Made by a program: the position numbers and the translations under genes. A stretch of DNA of 64,000 nucleotides, taken from assembly GCF_004138295.1 (NCBI RefSeq), contig NZ_SCFM01000030.1:1-64000 (forward strand), given 5' to 3'. Position 1 is the stretch's first letter. Each line of letters opens with the position of its first letter. The notes beneath the pieces were generated by a model. It worked only from the letters and a program-made list of their open reading frames with translations, ran no database searches and was not told where the DNA came from. The stretch comes from Ectobacillus funiculus. GTDB taxonomy: Bacteria; Bacillota; Bacilli; Bacillales; Bacillaceae_G. Shown here piece after piece: positions 55,401 to 62,710 of the stretch.

Positions 55401-56418
55401 ATTCGACCACCTCAACTTCTACCATCTTACCTCGAATAAAAGCAATGGCTCTTACAATCTCCTCATTCTTACCTTGAAGCTGAACAAACAATGTCCCATA
55501 GGAGCCTTTTTGCGTTTGGGAAATTTCTCCTTGCAAAATATTAACATCCACTTCAAAATGACGAATCAAATCCGTAATAAGGGGCTTCTCCGCAGCATCA
55601 CCAACAAATGTTAATTTTACAATCTTCCCGCCTGGATACTTATGAAGCAGTTGTCCAATTGTTTCTCTTGCTTCATCTGATTCAGTAACCTGCTGCACAA
55701 ACTTTTTGGTTGTTGCATGTTTGGGATGTTTGAATACTTCCAGAACTTCGCCTTGCTCCACAATGTTCCCACTCTCAATAACAGCCACACGATGGCAAAT
55801 TTTTCGAATTACATGCATCTCATGAGTAATGAGCACAATCGTCAAGCCGAGTCTTTCATTAATATCAACTAATAAATCCAAAATAGAATCTGTTGTTTGC
55901 GGATCAAGAGCAGATGTTGCTTCATCACACAGCAGTACCTTTGGATTATTTGCAAGCGCACGCGCTATGCCAACACGCTGCTTTTGCCCGCCGCTAAGCT
56001 GTGATGGATACGCATCTCCCCGCCCCTCTAGTCCAACCAAACGAATAAGTTCATCAACACGTTTTTGGCGCGCTTCTTTTGGAACCCCAGCGATTTCTAA
56101 TGGAAACGCTATGTTTTCGCGTACCGTACGGGACCAAAGAAGATTAAAATGCTGGAAAATCATCCCGATTTCTTGACGAGCCTTGCGCAGCTCCTTGCCG
56201 CGAATCGCAGAAATAAGACGCCCTGCCACTGTAATACGGCCGGAAGTGGGCTTTTCCAGCTGATTCAGCATACGTATTAATGAGCTTTTCCCAGCTCCGC
56301 TATATCCAATAATGCCAAAGATTTCTCCTTGGCGAATCTCTAAATTTGCATCATGAACAGCTGTAACTGTTCCACTTTTTGAACGGTAGATTTTCTGGAC
56401 GTTCTCTAGTAGAATCAA
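55390..56418 (-). CDS. metN: Methionine ABC transporter ATP-binding protein MetN
   Basis: A 342-residue ATPase. Walker A is GIIGYSGAGKSSLIRML, the signature LSGGQKQRVGIARAL and Walker B VLLCDEATSALDP. A C-terminal NIL (ACT-like) domain (about 265-340), which binds methionine and gives feedback inhibition, contains VKLTFVGDAAEKPLITDLIR. First gene of the operon, under SAM riboswitch control. Confidence 0.97.
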   Translation of the reverse strand: MILLENVQKIYRSKSGTVTAVHDANLEIRQGEIFGIIGYSGAGKSSLIRMLNQLEKPTSGRITVAGRLISAIRGKELRKARQEIGMIFQHFNLLWSRTVRENIAFPLEIAGVPKEARQKRVDELIRLVGLEGRGDAYPSQLSGGQKQRVGIARALANNPKVLLCDEATSALDPQTTDSILDLLVDINERLGLTIVLITHEMHVIRKICHRVAVIESGNIVEQGEVLEVFKHPKHATTKKFVQQVTESDEARETIGQLLHKYPGGKIVKLTFVGDAAEKPLITDLIRHFEVDVNILQGEISQTQKGSYGTLFVQLQGKNEEIVRAIAFIRGKMVEVEVVEYEQ

Positions 56419-56454
56419 TATCCTCTCACCTCTTCATTACATCATATTTTACAG

Positions 56455-56627
56455 TAAAAAAACCTCTCTGCTTCAGACAAGCAGAAAGGTTTCGAACAAT
56501 CGCCGTATATCCTTTCCTCTCATCTCTCAAAGCATTCGCTTCGCAGGAATTGGCACCATTTCAACATGTGCTGACGGTTGCCGGGCTTCACAGGGCTCAG
56601 TCCCTCCACCTCTCTTGATAAGAGAAC
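56455..56627 (-). promoter_or_regulatory. SAM-I riboswitch (S-box) with terminator
   Basis: On the minus strand CTTATCAAGAGAGGTGGAGG opens the aptamer. GGACTGAGCCCTGTGAAGCC, CGGCAACC and GGTGCCAATTCC follow. These are hallmark S-box elements. The aptamer closes with GAGAGATGAGAG. A terminator stem AAACCTTTCTGCTT/AAGCAGAGAGGTTT with TTTTTTT lies at 56455-56494. SAM binding should terminate transcription before metN. Confidence 0.97.
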
Positions 56628-56676
56628 ATCAAGCATAAATTACCTGATGTGTTTCATGTTTTATCATATCATTGAA

Positions 56677-56705
56677 ATTCTATCAATCTCACATATCTAT
56701 GTCAA
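56677..56705 (-). promoter_or_regulatory. metNIQ promoter
   Basis: On the minus strand -35 TTGACA (56700-56705), 17-base spacer, -10 TAGAAT (56677-56682), about 50 bases upstream of the SAM aptamer. Confidence 0.75.
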
Positions 56706-56828
56706 CAATAATAAATTATTATTTTAAGAAAATCATAAAGTAAATTACGCCATGATTTTAATACATTTCTCTATACTTAAAATACAGAAAATTATTATTT
56801 TTGAAATTTTTCAAAAAAATATAAATAT

Positions 56829-56856
56829 GCAAAAAAAAAAGCGAGCATTTAAGCTC
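56829..56856 (-). terminator. Terminator of the yusD-yusF group
   Basis: GAGC-TTAAAT-GCTC on the minus strand followed by a run of ten T. Short stem but a very strong T-tract. Confidence 0.7.
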
Positions 56857-57193
56857 CCTTTTCTAACGGCTTGCATATATGAAACAGCGATTCTGCCAAT
56901 AAAAGTGTTCGGTATGATCCTATATACTCCGTTCCCTTCCACCTTAGCAGCAGTTGTAACCGAACAAGACCGCTTACTAAACTATGTAAGTCCTCTTCTT
57001 TCCAAAATGTAATCGTATCTGTTCCCTTTATTCCTTCTAACAATGTGATTTCATGGCGTGACATTTTTAAAGCACAGCTTTCTTCCTTAAACCGAAAACA
57101 CATAACCTTTTCCTCCAAAGGCAAAAGCGGCTCTAAATGCTGCTGAGTGCTTGCATAATTTGCAAACGACCGCAACAATGCTTGTAACGTCAT
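56849..57193 (-). CDS. yusD: YusD-like protein, function unknown
   Basis: A 114-residue soluble protein in the position of B. subtilis yusD. It has MTLQALLRSFANYAS at the start and ITLLEGIKGTDTITFWKEED in the middle. The fold resembles small SCP2/sterol-carrier-like proteins by pattern only (inference). The ATG after GAGGAGTGATGGAA is chosen over upstream candidates. Its stop region overlaps the terminator. Confidence 0.7.
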   Translation of the reverse strand: MTLQALLRSFANYASTQQHLEPLLPLEEKVMCFRFKEESCALKMSRHEITLLEGIKGTDTITFWKEEDLHSLVSGLVRLQLLLRWKGTEYIGSYRTLLLAESLFHICKPLEKGA

Positions 57194-57280
57194 TTCCATC
57201 ACTCCTCGTGAATAAGGTGTTGTATATATTTTCCATTTATTCACAGAGCAACCCTTTAATAATAGCTCGACATTTTCTTC

Positions 57281-57601
57281 TTATTTCTTAGGAAATATGT
57301 CGAGTTTTTGCAATTCATTATAAATAAAGTCTACTGACTGGAACGCGTACATTCGTTTCGCAACAATGCCGCGCTTGAAAACAAGCAGGCACGGCACACT
57401 TTCAATCTCATATCGCTCCGCCAAATAAGGAGCATAATTGAGATTGACTGTACCGACTGTAAGCTCAAGCGCCGCCTCTACAACTGTTAACATCCTCTTC
57501 GCAAGCTGGCACGTTCCACACATGGGCGTCTGCACATAAAGAACTGTTGCTTCTTCCTCTTGAATGTTGCTTTCCACATCTTCCCCTGTCCATTCAATCA
57601 T
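57281..57601 (-). CDS. yusE: Thioredoxin-family protein (YusE)
   Basis: A 106-residue thioredoxin-like protein. The active site is CGTC in VQTPMCGTCQLAK (about residues 25-37) and the cis-Pro region is ESVPCLLVFKRG (about 71-82). A short acidic N-terminus precedes the domain. It is a cytosolic thiol-disulfide exchanger with unknown partner. The ATG follows AAGGATGACGTGA, 11 bases after yusF. Confidence 0.9.
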   Translation of the reverse strand: MIEWTGEDVESNIQEEEATVLYVQTPMCGTCQLAKRMLTVVEAALELTVGTVNLNYAPYLAERYEIESVPCLLVFKRGIVAKRMYAFQSVDFIYNELQKLDIFPKK

Positions 57602-57612
57602 TCACGTCATCC

Positions 57613-57954
57613 TTACTTTAAAAATTCTGCATACACGTCTATATCTGCTCCAAGCAACACGCTTGCAAGGTGCTGCACTGGTGCTGTCGCTACTTCCCGG
57701 TACGTACGGTCAATATACAAATGTTCTGCATGCGGGAATTCACGCTTGAATTGCCTGCGAAGCTTCTCGCCTGCTTCATCTGCATCAACCAGTATGTACA
57801 CCTCTTTATCATAGAGCTTGTCAACAAATTCGTCCATTTTAGATGAACTGATCGTTCCATTTGTGCATACGATTTCTACAGGCTCTTTAATAAGATTTGC
57901 AATTTTCTTCTTATCGGATCTTCCCTCAACAATTATCACTTTTTCCATTTCCAT
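57613..57954 (-). CDS. yusF: Toprim-domain protein (YusF)
   Basis: A 113-residue single Toprim domain, related to small primase/RNase M5-type proteins. The catalytic Glu is in VIIVEGRSDKKKI near residue 10 and the DxD in VYILVDADEAGEKLRRQF near 52-69. It is likely to act on DNA or RNA phosphodiesters. The ATG start is chosen over the preceding GTG. It is likely co-transcribed with yusE and yusD. Confidence 0.88.
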   Translation of the reverse strand: MEMEKVIIVEGRSDKKKIANLIKEPVEIVCTNGTISSSKMDEFVDKLYDKEVYILVDADEAGEKLRRQFKREFPHAEHLYIDRTYREVATAPVQHLASVLLGADIDVYAEFLK

Positions 57955-58076
57955 CACTGTGCATCACCCGACTAATGTAGACTATGATACAACCTTAATA
58001 TATAGTATATTCTTTCTTTTCGTCTTGTTTCCTGTTTTATCGAAACTGACCATACGCAAATATTGTCAATTTTGCT

Positions 58077-58209
58077 AAAGAAAACTCGTCGATTGACAAA
58101 CCGGCAGGCGCAGACAGAGACGTAGTTGCACTTACACTTTATTCCTAAAATGTCCCGATATGTCGAGTTAACTTCTCGTTGGAAAATTTATATTTTTTTA
58201 AAGTGTAAA
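58077..58209 (+). repeat. Dispersed ~135-bp repeat (copy 26)
   Basis: A full-length copy, somewhat diverged: TAAAGAAAACTCGTCGATTG, GCGCAGACAGAGACGTAGTT, TTATTCCTAAAATG, TTGGAAAATTTATA, TTAAAGTGTAAA. It abuts the gcvH terminator. Confidence 0.88.
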
Positions 58210-58242
58210 AAGCAAGAAGGAGACGGTTTGTCCGTCTCCTCA
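58209..58242 (-). terminator. gcvH terminator
   Basis: GGAGACGG and CCGTCTCC pair around 4-5 bases. On the minus strand TTCTTGCTTTTT follows. Confidence 0.75.
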
Positions 58243-58246
58243 TTCT

Positions 58247-58630
58247 TCACCCTTGATTTGTCATTTTCTCATATTGCTCAGCAGTTAATAAGCTATCAAG
58301 CTCAGTTGCATCCGCAAGCTCAACAACTACCATCCACGCACCTTCGTACGGAGACTCATTCACAAGCTCAGGGCTATCACTTAACTTTTCATTTACTTCC
58401 ACAACTTTACCGCTCACAGGCGCATAAAGTTCAGAAACTGTTTTCACGGACTCTACGCTACCAAACGGCTCATTCGCCTTTAATGCAGCACCAACCTCCG
58501 GAAGCTCCACAAATACAATATCACCAAGCTCATGCTGCGCAAACTCAGTAATACCGACGATTACACGGCTCCCATCTACTTTCACCCATTCGTGCTCTTC
58601 AGAATAACGCAACTCTTTAGGAATGTTCAT
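58247..58630 (-). CDS. gcvH: Glycine cleavage system H protein
   Basis: A 127-residue lipoyl-carrier protein. The lipoylated lysine is in [18 protein letters not shown] (about Lys63). [15 protein letters not shown] is the usual N-terminus and [13 protein letters not shown] near 97. It shuttles the methylamine group of glycine between P and T proteins, and in B. subtilis it is also the lipoyl relay. LipA, which finishes the lipoyl group, is encoded 15 kb away. The ATG follows GGAGGGGACAAAA. Confidence 0.96.
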   Translation of the reverse strand: MNIPKELRYSEEHEWVKVDGSRVIVGITEFAQHELGDIVFVELPEVGAALKANEPFGSVESVKTVSELYAPVSGKVVEVNEKLSDSPELVNESPYEGAWMVVVELADATELDSLLTAEQYEKMTNQG

Positions 58631-58679
58631 TTTTGTCCCCTCCATATTTTGTATCAATTATGTAAATGCCCAGTCGGCA

Positions 58680-59036
58680 TTACAGCCATTCTCTCTCAAA
58701 CTGCTCTTCATTAAAGCCAACTGTCACCTTGCTGCCATTTGTCACAATAGGACGCTTAAGCAGCATGCCATCGGATGCAAGCAGATCTAGCATTTCCTCT
58801 TCACTTGCCGTCTTCAATGTATCCTTTAAGCCAAGCTCGCGATACTTCATACCGCTCGTATTGAACAGTTTCTTCAAATCAAGATCGCTTGCCTGATGCA
58901 GCTTGCGCACCTCTTCCTTAGACGGCGGATTTTCTACAATATGTATCATGTTGTAGGAAATATCATGCCCTTCAAGCCATTTTTTTGCCTTTTGGCATGT
59001 TCCGCATTTCGGATAAGAATAAAATGTTACTGTCAT
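58680..59036 (-). CDS. yusI: ArsC/Spx-family protein (YusI)
   Basis: A 118-residue thioredoxin-fold protein of the ArsC/Spx family. A CxxC redox pair lies in YPKCGTCQKAKKWL (Cys10, Cys13) and the RPIV motif LLKRPIVTNGSKV near 90. It could act as a redox enzyme or as a transcription factor partner like Spx. In B. subtilis it also sits beside gcvH. The ATG follows GGTGATAGGT. Confidence 0.9.
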   Translation of the reverse strand: MTVTFYSYPKCGTCQKAKKWLEGHDISYNMIHIVENPPSKEEVRKLHQASDLDLKKLFNTSGMKYRELGLKDTLKTASEEEMLDLLASDGMLLKRPIVTNGSKVTVGFNEEQFEREWL

Positions 59037-59224
59037 ACCTATCACCTGCCCTTTACTATCTGTATTGTAGCATAGATGGGTATTTTTTTCCTAATTTGCT
59101 CACCTATGGCAAGCTTTATACTACTCTTCGCTGTCTATTATGTTTATCCTGCAAAGTGTTCTTGTTCGCTATCGAGAACGATGTGCACTCTCACATATTT
59201 CAAAGCAGCAGTGTCCTCTTGATT

Positions 59225-59241
59225 TTGGCACACAACTTGCA
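59225..59241 (+). promoter_or_regulatory. Sigma-54 (-24/-12) promoter of the aldehyde dehydrogenase gene
   Basis: TTGGCACACAACTTGCA has the invariant GG (59227-59228) and GC (59239-59240) exactly 10 bases apart, with TTGGCA and TTGCA at consensus. The start site should be near 59252, about 30 bases before the ATG. Confidence 0.88.
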
Positions 59242-59281
59242 TGTATAAAAGGTGAATATAGTGAGAATAGGGGGAATGAGG

Positions 59282-60820
59282 ATGGCTTACGCAACAAAAA
59301 TGATCTACGCAGTACCAGGTGAACAGGGTGCAAAAATTTCATTTAAAAGCCGATACGACAATTTTATCGGAGGGAAATGGACAGCTCCAGTTGATGGACA
59401 ATACTTTGATGCAATATCCCCTGTTACTGGGCGAGTGTTTTGTCAGGTAGCACGTTCACAGGCTGAGGATATAGAGCTGGCACTTGACGCCGCTCATGCC
59501 GCAAAAGACAAATGGGGCAAAATGTCAGTTGCAGATCGTGCAAACATTTTAAATAAAATCGCGGATCGCATGGAGCAAAATTTAGAAATGCTGGCCGTGG
59601 CAGAAACATGGGATAACGGAAAACCAGTTCGTGAAACTCTCAATGCCGATCTTCCGCTAGCAATTGATCATTTCCGTTATTTTGCAGGCTGCATCCGCGG
59701 ACAAGAGGGTACGATTGGTGAGGTTGACCAAGATACTGTTGCGTATCATTTTCATGAACCTCTCGGCGTTGTGGGTCAAATTATTCCTTGGAACTTCCCG
59801 CTTCTTATGGCAACGTGGAAGCTTGCTCCTGCTCTCGCGGCTGGAAATTGCGTTGTGTTAAAGCCAGCAGAGCAGACACCTGTCAGCATTATGGTATTGG
59901 TAGAGCTTATTGCTGATTTACTTCCAGACGGTGTCCTGAATGTTGTAAATGGTTTCGGTCTTGAAGCCGGTAAGCCGCTTGCTTCAAGCAATCGCATCGC
60001 CAAAATCGCGTTTACAGGAGAAACAACAACAGGTCGTCTTATCATGCAGTATGCCTCGCAAAACCTGATCCCTGTTACGCTTGAACTAGGCGGAAAATCG
60101 CCAAATATTTTCTTTGAGGATGTGCTTGATGCAGATGATGATTTCTTTGATAAAGCAATCGAAGGATTCGTATTATTTGCATTGAACCAAGGTGAGGTTT
60201 GCACGTGCCCTTCGCGTGCGCTCATCCAAGAGTCCGTCTATGACCGCTTTATGGAGCGGGCCCTGCAACGCGTAAATGCGATTAAGCAAGGCAACCCGCT
60301 TGACCCTGACACAATGATTGGTGCACAAGCCTCCGCTGAGCAGCTTGAAAAAATTCTTTCCTATATTGATATTGGTAAACAAGAAGGTGCCGAGCTTCTA
60401 GCAGGAGGCGGGCGCAACGTATTAGATGGTGACTTAGAGAACGGCTATTATGTAAAGCCAACCGTATTTAGGGGTCACAATAAAATGCGCATTTTCCAGG
60501 AAGAAATCTTTGGTCCAGTTGTTTCTGTTACAACATTTAAAACACCGGAGGAAGCGCTCCAAATCGCCAATGATACGCTTTACGGCTTAGGTGCAGGCGT
60601 TTGGACACGCGATATCAACAAGGCATACCGCTTCGGCAGAGCGATTGAGGCAGGACGCGTTTGGACGAACTGCTACCACTCCTACCCTGCCCACGCGGCA
60701 TTCGGCGGATACAAAATGTCAGGTATCGGCCGTGAAACACATAAAATGATGCTCAGTCACTACCAACAAACGAAAAATATGCTTGTGAGCTACAGCCCGA
60801 AAAAATTAGGATTCTTCTAA
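59282..60820 (+). CDS. NAD+-dependent aldehyde dehydrogenase (AldB/AcoD/ExaC type)
   Basis: A 512-residue aldehyde dehydrogenase, the same length as E. coli AldB. It has the cofactor region [20 protein letters not shown] (about 169-188), the general base Glu268 in [12 protein letters not shown], and the nucleophile Cys307 in [13 protein letters not shown]. The substrate is probably acetaldehyde or a related short aldehyde. The ATG after AGGGGGAATGAGG is used. Transcription is predicted from the sigma-54 promoter; the DUF779 gene follows in the same direction. Confidence 0.92.
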   Translation: MAYATKMIYAVPGEQGAKISFKSRYDNFIGGKWTAPVDGQYFDAISPVTGRVFCQVARSQAEDIELALDAAHAAKDKWGKMSVADRANILNKIADRMEQNLEMLAVAETWDNGKPVRETLNADLPLAIDHFRYFAGCIRGQEGTIGEVDQDTVAYHFHEPLGVVGQIIPWNFPLLMATWKLAPALAAGNCVVLKPAEQTPVSIMVLVELIADLLPDGVLNVVNGFGLEAGKPLASSNRIAKIAFTGETTTGRLIMQYASQNLIPVTLELGGKSPNIFFEDVLDADDDFFDKAIEGFVLFALNQGEVCTCPSRALIQESVYDRFMERALQRVNAIKQGNPLDPDTMIGAQASAEQLEKILSYIDIGKQEGAELLAGGGRNVLDGDLENGYYVKPTVFRGHNKMRIFQEEIFGPVVSVTTFKTPEEALQIANDTLYGLGAGVWTRDINKAYRFGRAIEAGRVWTNCYHSYPAHAAFGGYKMSGIGRETHKMMLSHYQQTKNMLVSYSPKKLGFF

Positions 60821-60826
60821 AAAACA

Positions 60827-60861
60827 AAAGCTTCCGCTTGCCTCTCGCAGCGGAAGCTTTC
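60827..60861 (+). terminator. Hairpin between the aldehyde dehydrogenase and DUF779 genes
   Basis: AAAGCTTCCGCT and AGCGGAAGCTTT pair around 10 bases. The T-tract is weak (TTTC), so it may partly terminate or protect the upstream mRNA end and lower DUF779 expression. Confidence 0.6.
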
Positions 60862-60880
60862 ATATTAGGAGGTGTACACT

Positions 60881-61237
60881 ATGGAAACAATACAGCGAGT
60901 TACCGCAACCGATGCAGCACTTTCGCTTATTCAGTATTTACAAAGTAAGCACGGTCCTCTTCTCTTTCATCAATCAGGCGGCTGCTGTGACGGAAGCTCG
61001 CCAATGTGTTATCCAGCAGGTGATCTTTTAATCGGAGATCATGATAAATTACTCGGTTATATAGGGGGCTGCCCATTTTATATTGCCCATGCACAATATG
61101 AGTATTGGAAACATACACAGCTTATTATTGATGTAGTGGATGGCAGAGGAGGAATGTTCTCACTCGAAGGACCAGAAGGAAAACGATTTTTAACACGATC
61201 GCGCGTATTTACCGCTCAAGAACTACAGCAGCTCTAG
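60881..61237 (+). CDS. DUF779 protein, aldehyde dehydrogenase partner
   Basis: A 118-residue protein of the DUF779 family, typically encoded next to AldB/AcoD-type dehydrogenases. The conserved cysteine-rich motif QSGGCCDGSSPMCYPAG (about residues 32-48) and IGGCPFYIAHAQYEYW (about 61-76) could bind a metal. An accessory role for the neighbouring aldehyde dehydrogenase is inference from context. The ATG follows GGAGGTGTACACT. Confidence 0.88.
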   Translation: METIQRVTATDAALSLIQYLQSKHGPLLFHQSGGCCDGSSPMCYPAGDLLIGDHDKLLGYIGGCPFYIAHAQYEYWKHTQLIIDVVDGRGGMFSLEGPEGKRFLTRSRVFTAQELQQL

Positions 61238-61339
61238 AAAAGCGGAATCGACACGATTTATCCCTAGAGGAAATGATTCTTCATAAATTTACTTTTTTGC
61301 AAATGGCAGGATTGTCTCCTGTCATTTTTTATATAAATG

Positions 61340-61399
61340 TGCCGATAAATCGTCCAATTCGTGCCGTTTTTTCGGCACGAATTGCCAAACTTTCGGCAA
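61340..61399 (+). promoter_or_regulatory. Candidate enhancer (UAS) of the alcohol dehydrogenase promoter
   Basis: A perfect 11-base inverted repeat AATTCGTGCCG/CGGCACGAATT (61356-61366 and 61373-61383) is flanked by outer half-sites TGCCG (61340-61344) and CGGCA (61394-61398), about two helical turns away on each side. It is centred about 95 bases upstream of the expected start, the usual place for activator sites at sigma-54 promoters. Confidence 0.65.
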
Positions 61400-61436
61400 A
61401 CGCTTTCATTTTGTGCACCCCTACACAGCTAAAAAG

Positions 61437-61453
61437 TTGGCATAGCTTTTGCT
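61437..61453 (+). promoter_or_regulatory. Sigma-54 (-24/-12) promoter of the alcohol dehydrogenase gene
   Basis: TTGGCATAGCTTTTGCT has GG (61439-61440) and GC (61451-61452) with the required 10-base spacing. The start site should be near 61464, about 36 bases before the ATG. Confidence 0.88.
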
Positions 61454-61499
61454 TTTATAAAAGATGTAGTGTGAAAATAAAAAAGGGGGAGATTTGAAA

Positions 61500-62531
61500 A
61501 TGAATACAAATAAAATGATGAAGGCGGCCATTGTAAATGAGTTTAAACAGCAGCTTGAAATTAAAGAAGTACCGATTCCTGAAATCGGCTACGGTGAAGT
61601 GCTTGTCAAAATTAAAGCTTGCGGCGTCTGCCATACAGACCTTCATGCCGCACATGGCGATTGGCCGATAAAGCCAAAGCTTCCGTTAATTCCAGGACAT
61701 GAAGGTGTCGGGATTGTAGAGGAAGTAGGTCCTGGCGTAACCTCCATTAAAGAGGGGGATGCAGTCGGCATTCCTTGGCTGTACTCCGCTTGCGGTGAAT
61801 GCGAATATTGCTTAACCGGACGCGAAACATTATGTCCGCATCAATTGAATGCCGGCTATTCCGTGGATGGCGGCTATGCTGAGTATTGTAAAGCTCCTGC
61901 CAATTACATCGTTAAAATCCCAAATGGTCTCAGCTTTGAAGAGGTTTCTCCCATTTTCTGCGCTGGTGTGACAACGTATAAAGCATTAAAAGTATCCGAA
62001 GCGCAGCCTGGTGATTGGGTTGCGATTTACGGAATCGGCGGTCTCGGACACGTTGCCTTACAATATGCAAAAGCGATGGGCTTTAACGTAATTGCTGTTG
62101 ATATTCAAGACGACAAGCTTGAACTAGCCACAAAGCTAGGTGCAGATATTACAATTAACGGCTTAAAGGTAGATCCTGTCCAAGAAATTTATGAACGTGT
62201 TGGCGGTGTCCAATCCGCTATCAGCGTCGCTGTAACAAAACGGGCTTTTGAACAAGCCTACCGCTCTGTGAAACGCGGCGGCACTCTCGTTGTTGTTGGT
62301 CTTCCAAACGATGAACTGCCAATCCCAATTTTCGATACTGTCTTAAATGGCGTAACGGTAAAAGGCTCCATCGTCGGAACGAGAAAGGATTTACAGGAAT
62401 CCCTTGCCTTTGCAGCACAAGGCAAAGTTCGTACAAATATTGAAGTACAGCCGCTCGATAACATTAATGAAGTATTTCAGCGTATGGAAAAAGGACAAAT
62501 TAATGGTCGCATTGTCTTAACGATGGCTTAA
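61500..62531 (+). CDS. Zinc-dependent alcohol dehydrogenase (AdhP/AdhT type)
   Basis: A 343-residue medium-chain dehydrogenase. The catalytic zinc region is [17 protein letters not shown] (about 39-55) with [13 protein letters not shown]. The structural zinc cysteines are in [15 protein letters not shown]. The NAD(H) motif is [18 protein letters not shown] (about 165-182). It interconverts ethanol-type alcohols and aldehydes. The ATG after AAAGGGGGAGATTTGAAA is preferred to an in-frame TTG overlapping the ribosome site. Paired with the aldehyde dehydrogenase gene under sigma-54 control. Confidence 0.94.
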   Translation: MNTNKMMKAAIVNEFKQQLEIKEVPIPEIGYGEVLVKIKACGVCHTDLHAAHGDWPIKPKLPLIPGHEGVGIVEEVGPGVTSIKEGDAVGIPWLYSACGECEYCLTGRETLCPHQLNAGYSVDGGYAEYCKAPANYIVKIPNGLSFEEVSPIFCAGVTTYKALKVSEAQPGDWVAIYGIGGLGHVALQYAKAMGFNVIAVDIQDDKLELATKLGADITINGLKVDPVQEIYERVGGVQSAISVAVTKRAFEQAYRSVKRGGTLVVVGLPNDELPIPIFDTVLNGVTVKGSIVGTRKDLQESLAFAAQGKVRTNIEVQPLDNINEVFQRMEKGQINGRIVLTMA

Positions 62532-62576
62532 AATTTGTCTACAGTCGTATCCTCACTCTGCACACAAAATACTCTT

Positions 62577-62604
62577 GCCCCCGTGTAAAAACGGGGGTCT
62601 TGTA
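62577..62604 (+). terminator. Alcohol dehydrogenase terminator
   Basis: CCCCCGT and ACGGGGG pair around a short A-rich loop, with TCTTGT after the stem. It lies between the convergent adh and regulator genes. Confidence 0.7.
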
Positions 62605-62710
62605 TCAGATTAGCAAGGGTCCTGATTCAGCAAATCCAGTCTTATTCCTGATGCAAATAATACTCGCATTGCTTTAGTATGAGAAAAGATCAAACTGTGT
62701 CTGGTTCTTC

